A stretch of DNA of 64,000 nt from Gambelia wislizenii (Eukaryota > Chordata > Lepidosauria > Squamata > Crotaphytidae): positions 264,305,187 through 264,369,186 of the forward strand of contig JAUMIR010000001.1 of assembly GCA_030847615.1 (NCBI GenBank), written 5' to 3'. Of this stretch, positions 45,960 through 57,532 are shown piece by piece; within the stretch, counting starts at the first letter, position 1; every line of letters starts with the position of its first letter. The position numbers were made by a program, and so were the translations under genes. A model generated the notes under the pieces. It ran no database searches. It saw nothing but the letters and a program-made list of their open reading frames with translations, and was not told the DNA's origin.

Positions 45960-46735
45960 GAAGTTGTAGATAAAAGTCTGAAAGGCCACTTATTTACCAC
46001 CATCCCTAGAAAAGTTGCCCCAGGATTTGCAGGGGGGGAGAACCATGAATATATATATATATAGATCCATGCTCCCTAAAAACATCTTTTTGCCATGGTG
46101 AGATGAAAGTGACACTTGTGTTCCTTCAGACCTTCTGCTTACATGAAGCATCACATGCAACACGAAAGGTCTCTCCACTTTCCCAGGTCACTGAGGGAGA
46201 TGGCATGAGATCAACAGGAGTTCTGCCAAGGACCGTGGAGTTTGGCCTCAGGTTTGGAATCTTCCAAGGCAACGTTTTTTCTGACCTCCACTCTTCCTCC
46301 CACCTTTTTTTTCCAAATGCACATACACAGCTCTCAGATCGGATGGGGGGTATTGTTTCAGAGCTTGAAAGCTGTCCAATATTTGGCCTTCATTTCCCAA
46401 CGGCTCAGGAAACATTCTGTTCTCACACTCTAATGGCTGTTCTCTAATGAGCACATGAAAATAACAAGAAGGCTAAAAACTAAAGCAATTTTGTTTTTAA
46501 GCGAGTAGGGGTGGGAGTGAGGGGAAGAAATGATTAAAAGCCAAGGCCTCTATTTTCTGATTCTGTGAGGAATGACAGGAGGTTTTAAAAAGCTCACCTT
46601 TAGAAAGGGCAAGTGCTGAAGCCTGGTTCTGCAGTGCAGAGATTCATTTTTAATTATGTGTTTGCGGGTAGCACCCACAGAATGCCAGGGATGCAGGAAT
46701 CTGCTCTGGGAAACTTCCATAAGGATCAAAACTTG
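45960..46735. other. No gene recognised; short (TA)n
   Basis: A (TA)n tract is at 46050-46063. No exon or repeat family was identified. Confidence 0.4.
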
Positions 46736-46737
46736 CA

Positions 46738-46858
46738 GAAGTTACTTTCTTGGATGACAACACCCAGAATCCCCTGGTGAACACCTAGAATCCTCTGGCT
46801 ACTGGCCATGCAGATTGGTTAGCTCTGGGATTTGTTGTCCTAATAAAGTAACTTTTCC
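46738..46858. mobile_element. Short miniature element, hAT-like
   Basis: GAAGTTACTTTCTTGGATGA and AATAAAGTAACTTTTCCAGG are inverted ends around repeated AGAATCC motifs and a GGCCATGCAGATTGG centre. About 120 bp. Confidence 0.5.
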
Positions 46859-46859
46859 A

Positions 46860-47185
46860 GGTTCTTTTAAGGGGGGAGGGGTGGCAAGTTGAAATTTTTT
46901 CCCTGTTCCAGAAGAAAGTAGCTAATTTAAAAAAAAAAAAACACTTGCCTCTGCTCCTGCATCTTCATCATCACCTTAATCTGGTGGTGATGCTTCTTTC
47001 TTGCTATGGCAAAATTTCCAGGCTGATTTCTGCAGATCCAGCTTCTTGTAAAGTTATAAGAGCATACCAGGCTGGGATGTTCCAATGTCCTCCTTACTGA
47101 TTGGTTGGCAACACTGCCCCCTCTGCCATTGCAGACTTATGCCAAAGTAAAGGCTCTTGCTTCCATCTTGGAACAGAGCACCCTT
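46860..47185. other. No gene recognised
   Basis: Nothing assignable. Confidence 0.4.
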
Positions 47186-47187
47186 TC

Positions 47188-48143
47188 CATATCCTCCAAC
47201 ATTTCACAGAGGAAAACTAAGACACATGTGGTATCAGGGGACTTGTCTAGACAATGAAAAAACTCGAGGAGAATACTATTTTGTCCCAACGAGATCCCAC
47301 AGTGATTCACTGTTTTTGGAAGGAGGGGGCCAAAAATTCCATATACTGCATGGATTGATGCACACTAAAAGCCTTTGCAGCTTTCCCAAAAAAATTTAAA
47401 ATAATGCAAGGAAATGCACAGTAGCACTCGTTAGGACAACTGATTTGATTTGCTGTGCATTCTCAGAGAGAGCAGAACTTGAGATTGGATTGGTCGGGCT
47501 TGCTGGCAAGGCAGCACCCAGAAGTGCTCAGTTGGATTTTCACGTTGGTGATCGTGTTCTTTTTTGCTCCGCCAAGGCACAAAAGGTCACACTTGCACAC
47601 CTTTGCTTTAACATTTAAAAAATAGTACAGTGGCAGCAGCGTAAAACACGCTAATTTATGGTTGCCACCTTGATTCATGGGCATGTGAACCTCAAACATG
47701 GAGAGCTTCTCAGCCTATCATTTTTGCTAAAAGACTGTGGAAACAAAAGAATGCTACTGAGAATTTGCAATAATGTGCAGGAATGGGCATTAGTTCCACT
47801 TGTCTAGATGATCCCAGGGTGTGGTCAAGATGGCAAAAGGTATTAATGAGAAAGAACATATAAGCTAGAAGAGGCTGCAGCAGTTTGTGTTTGCCTGAGC
47901 CTACTGCGAACGGCAAAATCCAGCCTCTCCTCTCCTTTTCCCCCTGCTCAGTTAACTGAGTGCAAATTATGTTTACACTTTGAATTCAATTTGCAGCAAT
48001 TAACATCAGATGAGGACAAAGAGGGGAAGGGGAAGGAGAAGAGAGAAAGTGGGACATTTTAGAGCAGCTGAAAAAGTGGGATAACAGAGAACTAATTTTG
48101 ATTTGGGACTGTCCCTGCCAAATCAGAACATTTGGTGGGTATG
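47188..48143 (-). mobile_element. Family D miniature element, split by a family A insertion
   Basis: Reverse-oriented family D. The end CATATCCTCCAACATTTCAC is at 47188, the body resumes near 47816 (GGTGTGGTCAAGATGGC), and the other end is CATTTGGTGGGTATG at about 48143. The GGGACTGTCCCTGCC palindrome is at 48106-48120. The interruption is family A copy 6. Confidence 0.65.
47238..47815 (+). mobile_element. Family A element, copy 6, nested in family D
   Basis: Left end GGGACTTGTCTAGACAATGA and right end CACTTGTCTAGATGATCCC. It keeps GGAGGGGGCCAAAAATTCC, GATTGGTCGGGCTTGCTGGC, GTTGGATTTTCAC and TTGCCACCTTGATTC in family order. Confidence 0.65.
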
Positions 48144-48149
48144 CCTTTA

Positions 48150-48300
48150 ATATTTTTTTTTATTTAGTTATTTATACCCCGCTCTTCAGTAGCACTGTGA
48201 TTCTCCTGTAACTGTCATGGTAATAGCCTAAGGAATACCTTTTAAAACCCCACATTCCCCACCAAGTTGTGGTGATAAGGACACACTACGTGCATCCTTT
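48150..48300 (-). mobile_element. LINE 3' tail
   Basis: TTATTTAGTTATTTATACCC followed by CGCTCTTCAGTAGCAC is the reverse complement of the L2/CR1-like 3' tail, here very short. Confidence 0.45.
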
Positions 48301-48695
48301 CCCCCAAATTTGGGCTGATAAGGCCAGAAGATGCATGGCCCTATCCACCCCAGATCCAGGGCATTTTACCTTGGTGTGTGTGGGGGGGGGTTGCTTTTCA
48401 TTTTTTCCAGCTTTTTGCCCACTCCCACCACCACAGCTGCAAGCCGGAGCTGATCCTGGCAGGCACAACATGTTAAGCTCTGTGTTTAAGCTCTGGAGGC
48501 AAATTCCCTGCTGAAGGAAGACTTTTTTCCTCTCCTCTTCCCTCGGCAGCGCTCTGTCCCCTCCCCTACCCACTTGTTCGTTGCCTTGATTGATGAGGTA
48601 AACAGGAGGCACTGAAGCACACAACAGGTGAGAGTAATTGAGAATGGAGGGGGGAAACCTCTCCCTTTGGCAGGGAACTTGCCTCTGGAGCTTTA
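48300..48695. other. No gene recognised
   Basis: A G-rich run at about 48376-48391 and CT-rich patches. Frames on both strands lack domains. Confidence 0.4.
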
Positions 48696-48699
48696 GCTT

Positions 48700-49185
48700 T
48701 CCTTACCCTATTCCTGCAAGCTTGGGCCACACATCTGTAATCTTCCTTGGCAATTCATCCTATCTTCCATTCTTGACACATGCTTTTTTTCCTTTTCACT
48801 TCCTCCTTCAGTTTATTGCGCAGCCACACTGGCTTTTTCAGATGTTTCCCATTTTAATTCCTCCATGGAATTATTTGTGATTATCCTTTTAGCAGCTCCT
48901 TCTTCATGAAATGCCACCCATGTTGGGTGTCTTTTTCCTTTAGCATCTCTAGCCAAAGGATGCTACCCAGTATTTCTCTGAGCTTGATAAAATCAGCTTT
49001 CCTGAAACCCAAGGTTCATGTTTGACTATGCTCTTTTTTGGCTTGTCCCACAATCATGAATTCTAGCATTACATGGCCTCTTCCCCCTAAAGTACCAACT
49101 GCTTTGATTCCAGTTGTAACGAGACCTATTATCCCCTAAAATATATCCCATCATCACCCACTTTGGTTCACTTATAATAGCAATG
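48700..49185 (-). mobile_element. Probable CR1-type LINE fragment
   Basis: In reverse complement, frame fragments such as AFHEEGAAKRIITNNSMEEL and WETSEKASVAAQ resemble the stretch between endonuclease and reverse transcriptase of CR1-group LINEs. Together with the endonuclease at 50113-50540 in the same orientation, it may be part of one decayed copy. Confidence 0.4.
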
Positions 49186-49199
49186 GTTTGATATCAATT

Positions 49200-50110
49200 T
49201 GGCCAACCTGGACCTTTCAAGGGCTGATGGGGAAGACATAAGCTTGGGAAAGGAGCCTAGTATAACTCTTTGGAATAAACAAGGGATAACTCTTTGAAGT
49301 AGGAAAAGGTTCTTCCTGCCTCATCTCTGGTAAGGAAGACCATACCTGTGGTTGGGAGTTCCCATTGCCATGCTAAAAACTATCTCTTCATCTGCATATC
49401 TACAACTCAAAAGGGAGGTCTAAAGATCTAAATATACACCTATACACTAGTTCCAGGCTTATCTGGTATTCCTTTCTTTCAATCGTTAGGAACAATCTGA
49501 AGACAAATGTTCCTTTCATCTAGATTGCACCTTCAAAGGGATTTTTCCTATAAAACCCCCTGGAAAATTCAGTCCATTGCATTCAGACTCTATGTCCATC
49601 TTATCCACCTCCCACCTCCCCTCTCTAAATCCAGAACTCTCTCCCCATATCCCACTAATTATTCCCCGCCCTCTGCCTGGCATTCTGCTGAGACAGGCGC
49701 TCCCTTCCCCCATTCCTATAACCTTGAATCCCCGCTCTAGTTCTGCCTGCCCCACTTTTGGTGCATCAGCTTGCTGTTACTCCCAAGGAATCCTCTTCAG
49801 GACCAGGTGCAGTATTGCCCCAAAGCTTCAATCTAATCCACTTCTAACTATTTCCTGCCTTACTTCAATTGTCTGGTGTGTATGCTGGAGGAATGTACAT
49901 GTGTGTGTGAATGTGTTTTAAAACAGTTCAATAAAGTTTCTTCAGGTTATTTTTGGTCTCTGGCTCTGTGTTTCTCCTAGGATCCACTGGTATACATAGG
50001 TCAAAGATCTCATATGTTATGCAGCCTCCTGCATTGCTAATTGAGTTGCTATAATTCCCCATTATAAGACCGGTATACGTGTGGGTCTTTTTCACAGTCA
50101 CAAGCATTAT
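49200..50110. other. No gene recognised
   Basis: A C-rich patch at 49590-49750 gives reading frames of about 114 residues with no recognisable domain. Confidence 0.4.
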
Positions 50111-50112
50111 TG

Positions 50113-50540
50113 GTTAGGATCTAGTTCACGATTGCTGATCCCCTTATTCCTTCCTCCACCTTTTGAAAGAGGAAATTATCTGCAAGGCACATCAGGTATT
50201 TGTTGGAGAGCCCATGCCTAGCAGAGCTAGTCTTCTGGCAGATATCAGGATAATTGAAGTTCCCCATAACTACCAGTTCTTGAATCTTGGAGATTTCTGA
50301 GATTTGGCTCTGAAAAGCATCATCCACCACCTCATCTGGGTTTGGTAGCCTATAGTAAACTCCTACCACAGTGTTGTAAACAACATTTGAGTAATTTATC
50401 ATTACTCAAATGCTGTCAGCTGGTCCAGTCTGATCACTCATGTGGATGTCTGCACAAGTGAATTTGTCTTTAACATATAATGCTACTCCATCTCCTTTTC
50501 TTCCCCACCACCTTATCCCTCCATCCCGATCTGGCATCCC
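50113..50540 (-). mobile_element. CR1 LINE endonuclease fragment
   Basis: In reverse complement: GRKGDGVALYVKDKFTCADI, a stop, then VVGVYYRLPNPDEVVDDAF and LVVMGNFNYPDICQ. These match the apurinic-type endonuclease of CR1. The usual GDFN catalytic motif reads GNFN, and there is an in-frame stop, so it is inactive. Confidence 0.8.
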
Positions 50541-50879
50541 AAGCAGTACAAGGCATCTAGACACTCTTATAATTTTCCACAATGCTCTGACTTAGCACCA
50601 CTCTGCTTCCCTGTGGAAAATTAAAATGATTGCTAGAGCCAGCTTCACAGCACTGCTAGGACCTGCACTGAGGAAGGAGCAGGGGGCCTACCCAGATGAC
50701 GCTGGGCCAGCTCAGAACTGGAACTGGCCATAGAGTCAATGCACACAGCATTCATTTATAGGAGCAACAATAATTATCCTGGATATTGAGATGAATGCCT
50801 GCTCTACTCACTCTAGTCTTTAACTCTTGCTTTTTTATCATTAGAGTCGGGGTGGGGAAGAATATCTGAGTATACATAC

Positions 50880-51680
50880 GTGGCAGCTAAAATTCATTGA
50901 GACATTGCACTGGATACCTCCAAATTTGACAGAAAGTTTTTGATTTGCCATCCAAGTTGCAGTAGGGATGTAAAGAATACTCACCAGTTTTCTCATTCTT
51001 GATGAGAAAGGGTGTCTCAATCCGTTGAGACCGCCCACCAAGAAAATGAGCAATGACTGAGTAATTTCTTTACATTTCAGGACTTTTTTTTGGGGGGGGG
51101 GTGAAAAATGTTTGTGCAAAATATTGGTTGTGTGATTGCAAAAAAAAATTTTTTTGCAAAGAAAACAGTATATTTTGCATAATTATTTGGGAAAATGTGC
51201 AAAAACATAGCTTTTTGTTCCATTTTTTCCACAAAAAAAGTTCTGAAGTATGAATTCATTGAAAACAGCTCAAAAACTCTCTCAATTTCATACAGAAAGA
51301 TGAAAACTTTTGATACATACAGCAATGAAACAAAGAAAGATTTACATAAGTTGTCATGAAGCAAAAAGGTGGGGGGTGTACCCCTAATTCATCAGGAAAT
51401 CATGGCAGATGCCTCAAAATTTGACAGCATGTTTGGGTTGTTGTCCAAAGTTGCAATGCCCAGTTTTGATTTTATATCCCTGGTCAAAATTCACAAGGGG
51501 GTCTTTTTTTAGAAGCACAAAGGAGGGCCTGTCATATCTCCTTGGACAATCATGATAGGTGCTTCAAAATTTGACAGAGTGGTTTTGGCTGTTGCACAGG
51601 TTTCGGGTCAACATTCCAAACAAGCAACTTTCTAGAAACAAAAAATTGGGACCTGCCATAACTCATTTAGAATTTTTTTT
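50880..51680. repeat. Diverged tandem repeat, period roughly 130-150 bp in the right half
   Basis: Variants of AAATTTGACAG (near 50921, 51418, 51568) recur, each followed by a TTTTTG / TTTGGG stretch and a GTTGC- or TTGCA-containing word. Near 51370-51660 the units also share CTCATCTA-like and CATAACTC-like openings. Low-complexity A/T runs lie between (51080-51240). Unclassified. Confidence 0.4.
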
Positions 51681-51689
51681 AAGAGCTAG

Positions 51690-51895
51690 AAAATAGGAGA
51701 AGACTCTGAAGCACTGTTGCTAAGACTCCTGAGACATTGAGAAAAGGTTGGGGGAAACAGGAGAGGTCTAAGATACTATTGCTAAGATGCTTAGAGTTAA
51801 AAAGAAGGCAAGGAGATGGGACAGGACTCCCTAAGGTGCTGCTGGTAAGAATCCTGAAGTAAAAAAGGGGGAGTAGTAGAAAAACAGGAGGCCCC
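51690..51895. repeat. Three-unit tandem repeat, about 67 bp
   Basis: CACTGTTGCTAAGACTCCTG, TACTATTGCTAAGATGCTT and TGCTGCTGGTAAGAATCCTG mark three consecutive diverged units ending in A/G-rich AAACAGGAG-like stretches. Confidence 0.55.
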
Positions 51896-52066
51896 ATAGA
51901 CCCTCTGGAGGTTATTAAGTACAGAACTGGGCAGCACCAGGTATACTTCAACTTTCTTACCTCTGTGTGTGTGTACACACAGCCGTGTGTACCTAACTTT
52001 GCTCAGGATTGTTTCTTAAAAGAATGGGTGTTGCAAACCAGTTAGAGATGTCCGCAGTTTAGTGCA

Positions 52067-52245
52067 ATCTTTCTCAACCGTTTTACCCAGGTGGAACCCT
52101 TGAAACAATTTTCAGGTCTCTCAGGGAACCCCTGCCTAAAAATTATTATATCTACAGCTCAAAAAAATGTTTACCTTTTTCAATCACAATATCTCGCAGA
52201 ACCCCTAGCAACCTCTTATGGAACCCTATTTGAGAAAGCCTGGTT
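52067..52245. mobile_element. hAT-like miniature element
   Basis: ATCTTTCTCAACCGTTTTAC and ATTTGAGAAAGCCTGGTTTA are imperfect inverted ends around GGAACCC repeats (GGTGGAACCCTTGAAAC, CAGGGAACCCCTGCC, AGAACCCCTAG, GGAACCCTATT). This is a familiar reptile/mammal miniature layout. A TTTAGTG(C/T) word flanks both sides. Confidence 0.5.
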
Positions 52246-52249
52246 TAGT

Positions 52250-52950
52250 GTCCACTCCATGCTCTCACAAGAGTTGGGTGCTGCACTGTACAAAAAGACT
52301 ATTTTGAATACTTGGGTCATCCACAAAGCTTTATGTTAGCATTGCCAGACAGAACCCAGAGGAGTGAAATGCCTGAAACCGGACGTTCCTTGTATTGTGA
52401 GTAGGTTCTTAAGTTAAGTTTTCTTTGAATCAGAAAATGTGGCCACCCGTTACACTGATCTGGGTAATCTGTGCCCTCAATAATGAGGACTTTAGGAGTA
52501 TCAACTTCTGAATAAAGAAGTCAGTTGGTTAGCACTAATCCTTGGCTAACCTTCATGTAACACAATGGAAAAATATATTATATAGATGTGCTTACTTCCC
52601 TTCCTAGAATGATACAAGAAAAATAAAATCAAAACTGAATGAGAGGTCTTGATACCAAATGGCAGAATTCCACTGTTTTGTTCTTCAGCATACTTTCATG
52701 TCAAGTTAGGGGAAATCATAATTTTAACTGTGATCCTCTGATTACATAAATCATGTTCCGTTGTCAAAGAAATAATCTGCAATGCATTATTGAGGGCCAT
52801 GAAATATGTCCTTTAAATTAGCCAGCTGAACTCAAGGTCAAATGCGTAGTGATTCAAACTGGGCACTCCCAAAAGGTAGCTTAGAAGAGAGTTGGTGTTG
52901 CCTTGTGCTCAGTATTTAAATCAGCCCTTCATTTTAAGAAGCACATAGAT
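52250..52950. other. No gene recognised
   Basis: Nothing assignable. Confidence 0.4.
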
Positions 52951-53115
52951 AATAGAATCATAGAGTTGGAAGGGACTGCAAGAGCATTTAGCCCAACTTC
53001 CTGCCATGCAGAAATACACAGCTAAAAAACTTGTAAGAAATGGTCATCCAACCTCCATGTAAAGGCCTTCAAAGTAGAGTCCACCACCCTTCAAGTTACA
53101 GAAGTTATTCCTCAT
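52951..53115 (-). mobile_element. CR1 3' end fragment
   Basis: AATAGAATCATAGAGTTGGA at the left is the reverse complement of the CR1 terminal octamer repeat and 3' UTR. It is followed by CCTGCCATGCAGAAATAC and the coding end. Confidence 0.8.
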
Positions 53116-53177
53116 ATCCAGGTGGATAAATTAAAATAGATTAAGAGAAGGGAAGCATAGCCAACAGTAAGGAATAC

Positions 53178-53400
53178 ATGTCAGGCAAAGAAAACCTGAA
53201 GGAACCAGGTACGTTTAGCATAGAGAAAAGAGGTTTGAGGGGGAATATGATAGCACGCTTCATATATAAGAAAGGATATCACATTAAGGGGAATGTGTAT
53301 TCCCAAACAAGGGTTAACCTGTTTCTGCTTGGGATTTCCTCAAAGCTATGTGCCTCAGCAACTAGACTTGTAAATTAGGCTTATCTTTCCCTTCAAAGGA
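53178..53400 (+). mobile_element. CR1 coding-end fragment
   Basis: A plus-strand frame with FSIEKRGLRGNMIARF and a YHIKG segment corresponds to the CR1 motif LRGDMIA...KGCHIEDG. Diverged, and opposite in orientation to the two CR1 pieces that flank it. Confidence 0.6.
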
Positions 53401-53640
53401 CTAGTCATAAAACAAAGCATGCTAAATATAAGGCAGTACATGAGGACAATCACATGCTATGGATCTTTACTACCTAAGGAAAAACCTTTGCTGTCCCTGA
53501 GTGCAGGATGAACACTAATGGGGTTATGTTACACAGGAAGGGAGATTGCAATTGAATGCTAGCAGACACTTATGGATGGTAAGAACAGGTGGCAGTGGAA
53601 CCATTAGCCTATAAGGATAGCTGTCTCTCCCTTGCTAGAG

Positions 53641-54690
53641 ATCATAGAATCATAGAATTGTAGAGTTGGAAGAGACCACAAGAGCCATCCAGTCCAACCC
53701 CCTGCCATGCAGGAAATCACCATCAAAGCATCCCTGACAGATGGCCATCCAGCCTCTGTTTAAAGACCTCCAAGGAAGGAGACCTCACCATGCTCCAAGG
53801 GAGTGTGTTCCACTGACAAACAGCTCTTACTGTCAAAAAGTTCCTCCTAATGTTGAGGTGGAATCTCTGTTCCTGGAACTTGCATCCATTGCTCCATGTT
53901 CCAGTCTCCGGAGCAGCAGAAAACAAGCCTGCTCCATCCTCAATGTGACACCACTTCAAATACTTAAACAGGGCTATCATATCGCCCCTTAACCATCTTT
54001 GTTCCAGGCTAACCATACCCAGCTCCCCAACTCTTTCCTCATAAGGCATGGTTTCCAGACCTTTCACCATTTTAGTCGCCCTCCTCTGGACACGCTCCAA
54101 TTTGTCCATATCCTTTTTTGAATTGTGGTGCCCCAAACTGGACACAGTATTCTAGGTGAGGTCTGACCAAGGCAGAATAGAGCGGCGCTATTACTTCCCT
54201 TGATCTAGATACTATACTTCTATTGATGCAGCCCAAAATCGCATTGGCCTTTTTAGCTGCCGCATCACACTGTTGACTCATGTTCAACTTGTGGTCTACT
54301 AGGACTCCTAGATCCCTTTTGCACATAGTCTCATTCAGCCAGGTCTCCCCCATCCTGTATCTATGAATTTCGTTTTTCCACCCTAAGTGCAGTACCTTAC
54401 ATTTCTCCGTATTTAATTTCATTTTGTTAGCTTTGGCCCAGCTTTCCAGTCTATCCAGGTCATTTTGAATTTTGATCCTGTCCTCTAGGGTATTAGCTAC
54501 TCCTCCTAATTTGGTGTCATCTGCAAATTTGATAAGTATGGCCCTAATTCCCTCATCCAAGTCATTGATAAAGATGTTGAATAGCACTGGGCCCAGGACA
54601 GAACCCTGTGGCACCCCACTGGTCACATCTTTCCAAGATGAAGAAGAGCCACTAAGGAGCACCCTTTGTCCTCAACCCCAGTTGCTATCC
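53641..54690 (-). mobile_element. CR1 LINE, 5'-truncated, frameshifted
   Basis: Minus-strand reverse transcriptase fragments. The frame at 54662-54072 has TSGVPQGSVLGPVLFNIFIN, an intact [25 protein letters not shown] and [11 protein letters not shown]. After a frameshift near 54110, 54145-53723 gives LERVQRRATKMVKGLE, LRGDMIALFKYLKWCHIEDG, FHLNIRRNFLTVRAVCQWN and FKQRLDGHL. The 3' end at 53641 is the octamer-rich ATCATAGAATCATAGAAT. It is close in sequence to the copy at 15080, and is truncated just upstream of TSGVPQ. Confidence 0.9.
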
Positions 54691-55935
54691 TAGCTGCTGA
54701 ACCCTTCCCCCATAATAGGTTCATTACCTTGGATGTCTCTTTTAAAGTTCAGATGAAAACTGACAGCATACCCACTGCCCTAATGATACAGAAGCTACCA
54801 GCCACCAGTACTTGGGAATGAAGGTGGATTCTTTCTGTTACAAAGGTGGTGGACTGGTGAGAACCCTTTGCATGAAGCAAACATATCCACAAAATCTAGA
54901 GGAATTTCCCCCCACGGAATTGCTCTTTCCCACCCCATCCCCAAGGGCAACTCAGAAAAAAAAGATATAAAAATCCCACCTAGAACCAGATCCTAATGTT
55001 AAAATCTGGCAGAACAAGCAGAACAGCTCATTCAATACAATGTATGCCATCAAGGGCTGGTATCTCACAAAGATGCAATTGAGAATTAGAGCACGGCCTT
55101 CAAACTTGGCTTCCACAAATTAGAAGTCAAACTACTTGGACCGTAAAGCTTACTAGATTAAGTAGTGACTATGAATCAATTTTAAAACCTTTCAAGTAAT
55201 CTTAAACAGTGGCCCTGTAATGAATCAGGTAGCAGTTATCCCTCATATAGTGCCTAAGGTGTGTGAGTATGTGTATGTATGTGTGGATGGATAGATAGGT
55301 ACGGTAGGTAGGTAGGTAGGTAGGTAGCCAGAAGGCAGTTTTACAGAACATTAATAGGGTAGTCCCTTCTGGTAACCAAAGAGAGAGGGGGAGAAGGGGA
55401 GAGAAAAGTGAAAACAGATTTCTATGCAGTAACTTAGATTTCTAGAGGCAATTTTAAAAAAAACTGTTATAATTTAAATAGAAATATAGCACATTTCACT
55501 ATGGGAGGAGGCTGTGACCAGGTACCCCATGTGCCTGGCTACTCACTCTTCTGTCTAGGTCCTCACTGTTAATGGGCAGCTTTGAGGACCTTAGACTTCT
55601 GGTTCTTTACCTTTTAAAACTGACTTGGACTGGGCAGCCCTCCAAAAATGAAACACCTTCAAACAGAGGACTGGTCTCCCAAAGGCGGTATTCCAATTTC
55701 ATGCACTAAGTCTACCCTGCAATGTTTGGGGTCTCTCTTGCTCAATCTGCTACATAAGACCTCGAGCTTTTGGCCCAAAATTCCTGCCTTAACAGCAAGG
55801 TCGTTTTTACTATTAGTCAGAGGTTGCCTCAGGTGTCAGATGATGGGGGTAGGACAGCAGCACCAGCTCCTACCTTCACCATTCTCCTTGTGCCCCAAAG
55901 TTATGGCGGAAGATTCTATGCTGTCATCAGCGGCC
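54691..55935. other. No gene recognised; (GTAG)n microsatellite
   Basis: A (GTAG)n tract is at 55298-55328, preceded by TGTGTATGTATGTGTGG. The frame at 55648-55947 has no recognisable domain. Confidence 0.45.
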
Positions 55936-55939
55936 TCTT

Positions 55940-56105
55940 CATTCTAGGCAGTTATAGCAGTAGGAGTCCACTTTAACTGGCAGTTTAGGCAAAGGCATGT
56001 AGAATCAGATACCCAGCCAGAGGGCTCTTGACCAAACCACAAAATGCAGGATTCCCTAGGATGCAGTCATGGCAGTTCAAGTGGGATTTGTCGTGCTATG
56101 ATTAT
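55940..56105. mobile_element. Family C miniature element, diverged
   Basis: AGTTATAGCAGTAGGAGTCC at the left and GTGCTATGATTATG at the right bracket AATGCAGGATTCCCTAGG, the family C centre motif. Confidence 0.5.
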
Positions 56106-56195
56106 GTAACATGGAAGGCCACAGGGCTCAAATAGGATTCCACTGTCAGTCCATGGAATTGTGTAGGGCAGGGGAAACCAATTTCCTCTCCAACT

Positions 56196-56952
56196 CAGGG
56201 GTTGTCTAAATGGCAAAAATACTCTTCACGGAATGTGAGGAGACTCCTACCTGTCTTAATGGTATTCCACATTGTTCTGCTGTATTGTGACGGAGGGGGC
56301 CTAAAACGCCAAAAACTTTCCAGGAAAAGCCTTTGTGGCTTTCCCCTGAGTTTTTTAAAAATTGCCGTGGAGCAAGCAATAAGGAGATTTTCAGACTACA
56401 CTGTTATAGTGTTACTATTCCACTTTAATTGCTCTAGCTTCCTGCTGTGGAATTCTGGGGTTTGTAGTTCAGTGAGGCCTAAGATCTCTCTGGCTGAGAG
56501 TTGTAAATGCCCCTCCCTAAACTGCAAATCCCAGGATTCAACAGGAGGCAGCCATAGCAAATATAGTGGAATAGTAACACGATAACAGTGTTGTCTGAAA
56601 ATCTAGTGAGTGTGGGGGTAGGGCTTGTTAACAGGACAAGCATCCGGAGGTGCCATGTTGGATTTTGCCTTAGCAAGCAAGCGCTAAGGTGAGAAATCGT
56701 TTTTTTCTTTTTGTGGTAAAGGCAAAATATCACACTAGCACACATTGGAAATAGTTTTTTTTAAAAAAAAACAGTTTGGCAGCATCAAATCAAGGTAGGT
56801 AAAAAGGGGAGAATCACTCACAGCCACCATCTTGACTTGCAGGCATTTAAAGCTTATGCCTGCCAAAAAACCATTAAGACAAGTCGCAGCTGCTGTGATT
56901 TGTTGTTACTGTGGAGCAATCTGAGATTTTTGGCTCGTATAGACAAGCCCTT
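56196..56952 (+). mobile_element. Family A element, copy 7, with nested foldback
   Basis: Starts CAGGGGTTGTCTAAATGGC, keeps the hairpin (CTCTTCACGGAATGTGAGGAG), GTGCCATGTTGG at 56650-56661 and CCACCATCTTG at 56824-56834, and ends CGTATAGACAAGCCCTTA. The foldback at 56383-56604 interrupts it. These are the best preserved termini of the family in the window. Confidence 0.7.
56383..56604. mobile_element. Foldback MITE nested in family A
   Basis: GGAGATTTTCAGACTACACT and GTGTTGTCTGAAAATCT are inverted ends. Further in, GTTACTATTCCACTTTA pairs with TATAGTGGAATAGTAAC. The centre has the family C AATCCCAGGATTC phrase. The outer ends resemble family B and the interior family C, so the two families may be related. 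Confidence 0.8.
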
Positions 56953-57530
56953 AGACAGCGAACGCATATGGAGAGTGGCAAGATTTGGGTATAATGGGGA
57001 GGAGGAAAGGAGGTAGGGCTTGTGGATTTCATTAAAGACAACCCCAGCACACACACAAATATACACACAATAATTTAATAGCTGTTCTAACCACCTTTAC
57101 GGTGTTCTCACATGAAGGGCTCATGGAAATGCGCCTGGCAGCTATTCTCTTTTTCTCTTTAATATTTTTTTTTTCTGGTGAGAAAGAAAAAGCAAAATGA
57201 CTGATCTGATGTGAAAATGTATTTATTTATTGAATTTATACCCCACCGGAGCCTATGTGGCTTACAGTAATTTTAAACAAGATTATGTTAAAATCTTATT
57301 TTACCAAAAAAAAAAAGTTGAATAATAGCATTATTTTATTTTATTTTTTAATGGCTAACTGTGGAATACTAAAAAGAGAGTTACAAAATGGAGGATGACA
57401 TCTGGAGTACCATAAGATTCTGTAAACAAGGCAGGGTAATTGTACCATAAAAGCCTCATCTGGAAGCACACTGTCAACTGTCCCACCTTTAGGCAGGAGG
57501 AAGCAGCCGCCTCAGGCAGCATATTTGGAG
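56953..57530. other. LINE 3' tail and unassigned sequence
   Basis: A minus-strand L2/CR1-like tail is at 57218-57300 (TTTATTTATTGAATTTATAC, GGAGCCTATGTGGCTTACAG). Poly-T and poly-A runs lie at 57160-57172 and 57304-57316. Otherwise nothing was recognised. Confidence 0.5.
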
Positions 57531-57532
57531 TG

